This document shows positions 6,252 through 6,626 of a stretch of DNA of 6,626 nucleotides, in pieces. The stretch is from JANPJV01 sp031425695 (lineage in GTDB: Bacteria > Pseudomonadota > Gammaproteobacteria > Xanthomonadales > SZUA-5). Positions within the stretch are counted from its first letter, which is position 1. Each line of letters begins with the position of its first letter. The DNA is taken from the NCBI GenBank assembly GCA_031425695.1, contig JANPJV010000223.1, positions 1-6,626 of the forward strand, in the 5' to 3' direction. The notes beneath the pieces were generated by a model, which was given only the letters and a program-made list of their open reading frames with translations, was not told the origin of the DNA and did no database searches. The position numbers were made by a program, and so were the translations under genes.

Positions 6252-6626
6252 CGTTGCTTCGCTCTACGTGGGTCCGGACCTTGTCCGGAGGCTGTTTGCT
6301 CTGCTCTACGTGGGTCCGGACCTTGTCCGGACGCTCGTTTCTGTGCTCTACGTGGGTCCGGACCTTGTCCGGACGCTGATTGCTCTGCTCTACGTGGGTC
6401 CGGACCTTGTCCGGACGCTGTTTGCTTTGCTCTACATGGGTCCGGACGCTGTTTGCTCTGCTCTACGTGGGTCCGGACCGTGTCCGGACGCGGTGTGCTC
6501 TGCCGTTCTCTCGCTGCAGTTCGAGGATAGGGCGCTGGGGTTTCTGCTCTGGGTGGGCCCGGACCTTGTCCGGACGCTATTTGCTCTGCTCTACGTAGGT
6601 CCGGACCTTGTCCGGACGCTGTTTGC
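6226..6626 (+). repeat. 42-bp-period array of palindromic 26-bp modules
   Basis: Nine modules begin at 6226, 6268, 6310, 6352, 6394, 6436, 6467, 6553 and 6595, and the next spacer runs off the window. The 26-bp core has GTGGG, then GTCCGGAC-CTT-GTCCGGAC overlapping its last G, then GCT. Each GTCCGGAC is self-complementary, and two of them can also pair as a hairpin. The 16-base spacers are conserved (consensus GTTTGCTCTGCTCTAC), so this is a tandem repeat, not CRISPR. Unit 6 lacks 11 bp. The 60-base interval between units 7 and 8 contains the duplicated gene end. The first unit begins 9 bases after the hydroxylase stop. I see no gene in the array; hairpins at the mRNA 3' end could stabilise the transcript or slow polymerase, but no T run marks an intrinsic terminator. 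Confidence 0.93.
6510..6578 (+). repeat. Right copy of the 69-bp duplication inside the array
   Basis: It interrupts the regular array between units 7 and 8 and includes unit 8. It repeats 6183-6251 with ten substitutions and no indels. The position equivalent to the hydroxylase TAA stop reads TTT, so no stop remains in that frame. Nine of the ten differences are A-to-T or C-to-G relative to the gene copy. Confidence 0.75.

Noticed and set aside
6167..6598. Open frames through the 3' array encoding repeated WVRTLSGR-type peptides
   Set aside because: The 42-bp unit is a multiple of three and stop-free in all three forward frames, so open frames arise automatically. They lack a ribosome site and change register at the shortened unit.
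6226..6626. CRISPR array
   Set aside because: Spacers are only 16 bases and nearly identical to each other, the repeat is a double palindrome, and no cas gene is present.

Overview
The window is GC-rich, tightly coded DNA that looks like a chromosome segment of a Gram-negative proteobacterium. A gammaproteobacterium of the Xanthomonadales (Lysobacteraceae or Rhodanobacteraceae) is my best guess. It rests on gene content: a secreted S9 peptidase with a paired-cysteine propeller loop, Sel1-type repeat proteins and a TPR-fused Asp/Asn hydroxylase. No phylogenetic marker is present, so the assignment is inference.

Layout. Positions 1-238 hold no convincing gene: a G-rich segment with an 11-G run, then a C-rich segment. 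An exported prolyl-oligopeptidase-family serine peptidase (239-2302) has a complete Ser/Asp/His triad. Its stop overlaps, in a GTGA, the start of an exported Sel1/TPR repeat protein (2299-4686), so the two look like a translationally coupled pair. The 231-bp gap 4687-4917 carries nested inverted repeats resembling a REP- or MITE-like element, then a possible promoter. Next is a TPR protein with a C-terminal aspartyl/asparaginyl beta-hydroxylase domain (4918-6216) whose metal and 2-oxoglutarate residues are all present. From 6226 to the window end runs a tandem array of a palindromic 26-bp module on a 42-bp period.

How the parts work together. The peptidase and the Sel1 protein probably both act outside the cytoplasm and are made together. 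The hydroxylase has no signal peptide, is probably cytosolic and seems to be a separate unit. No shared pathway can be shown.

The most unusual feature is one repeat family used in two ways. The 26-bp module of the 3' array also occurs, in opposite orientation, inside the Sel1 gene just after the signal peptide. There it forms a 45-bp (15-codon) in-frame tandem repeat. The two intragenic full copies differ from the array core by two substitutions that keep the hairpin paired. The array also contains a second copy of the hydroxylase gene's last codons plus the first array unit, 327 bp downstream. This resembles a palindromic repeat family that can spread both between and within genes, comparable in concept to Rickettsia palindromic elements; no mobilising enzyme is visible here.
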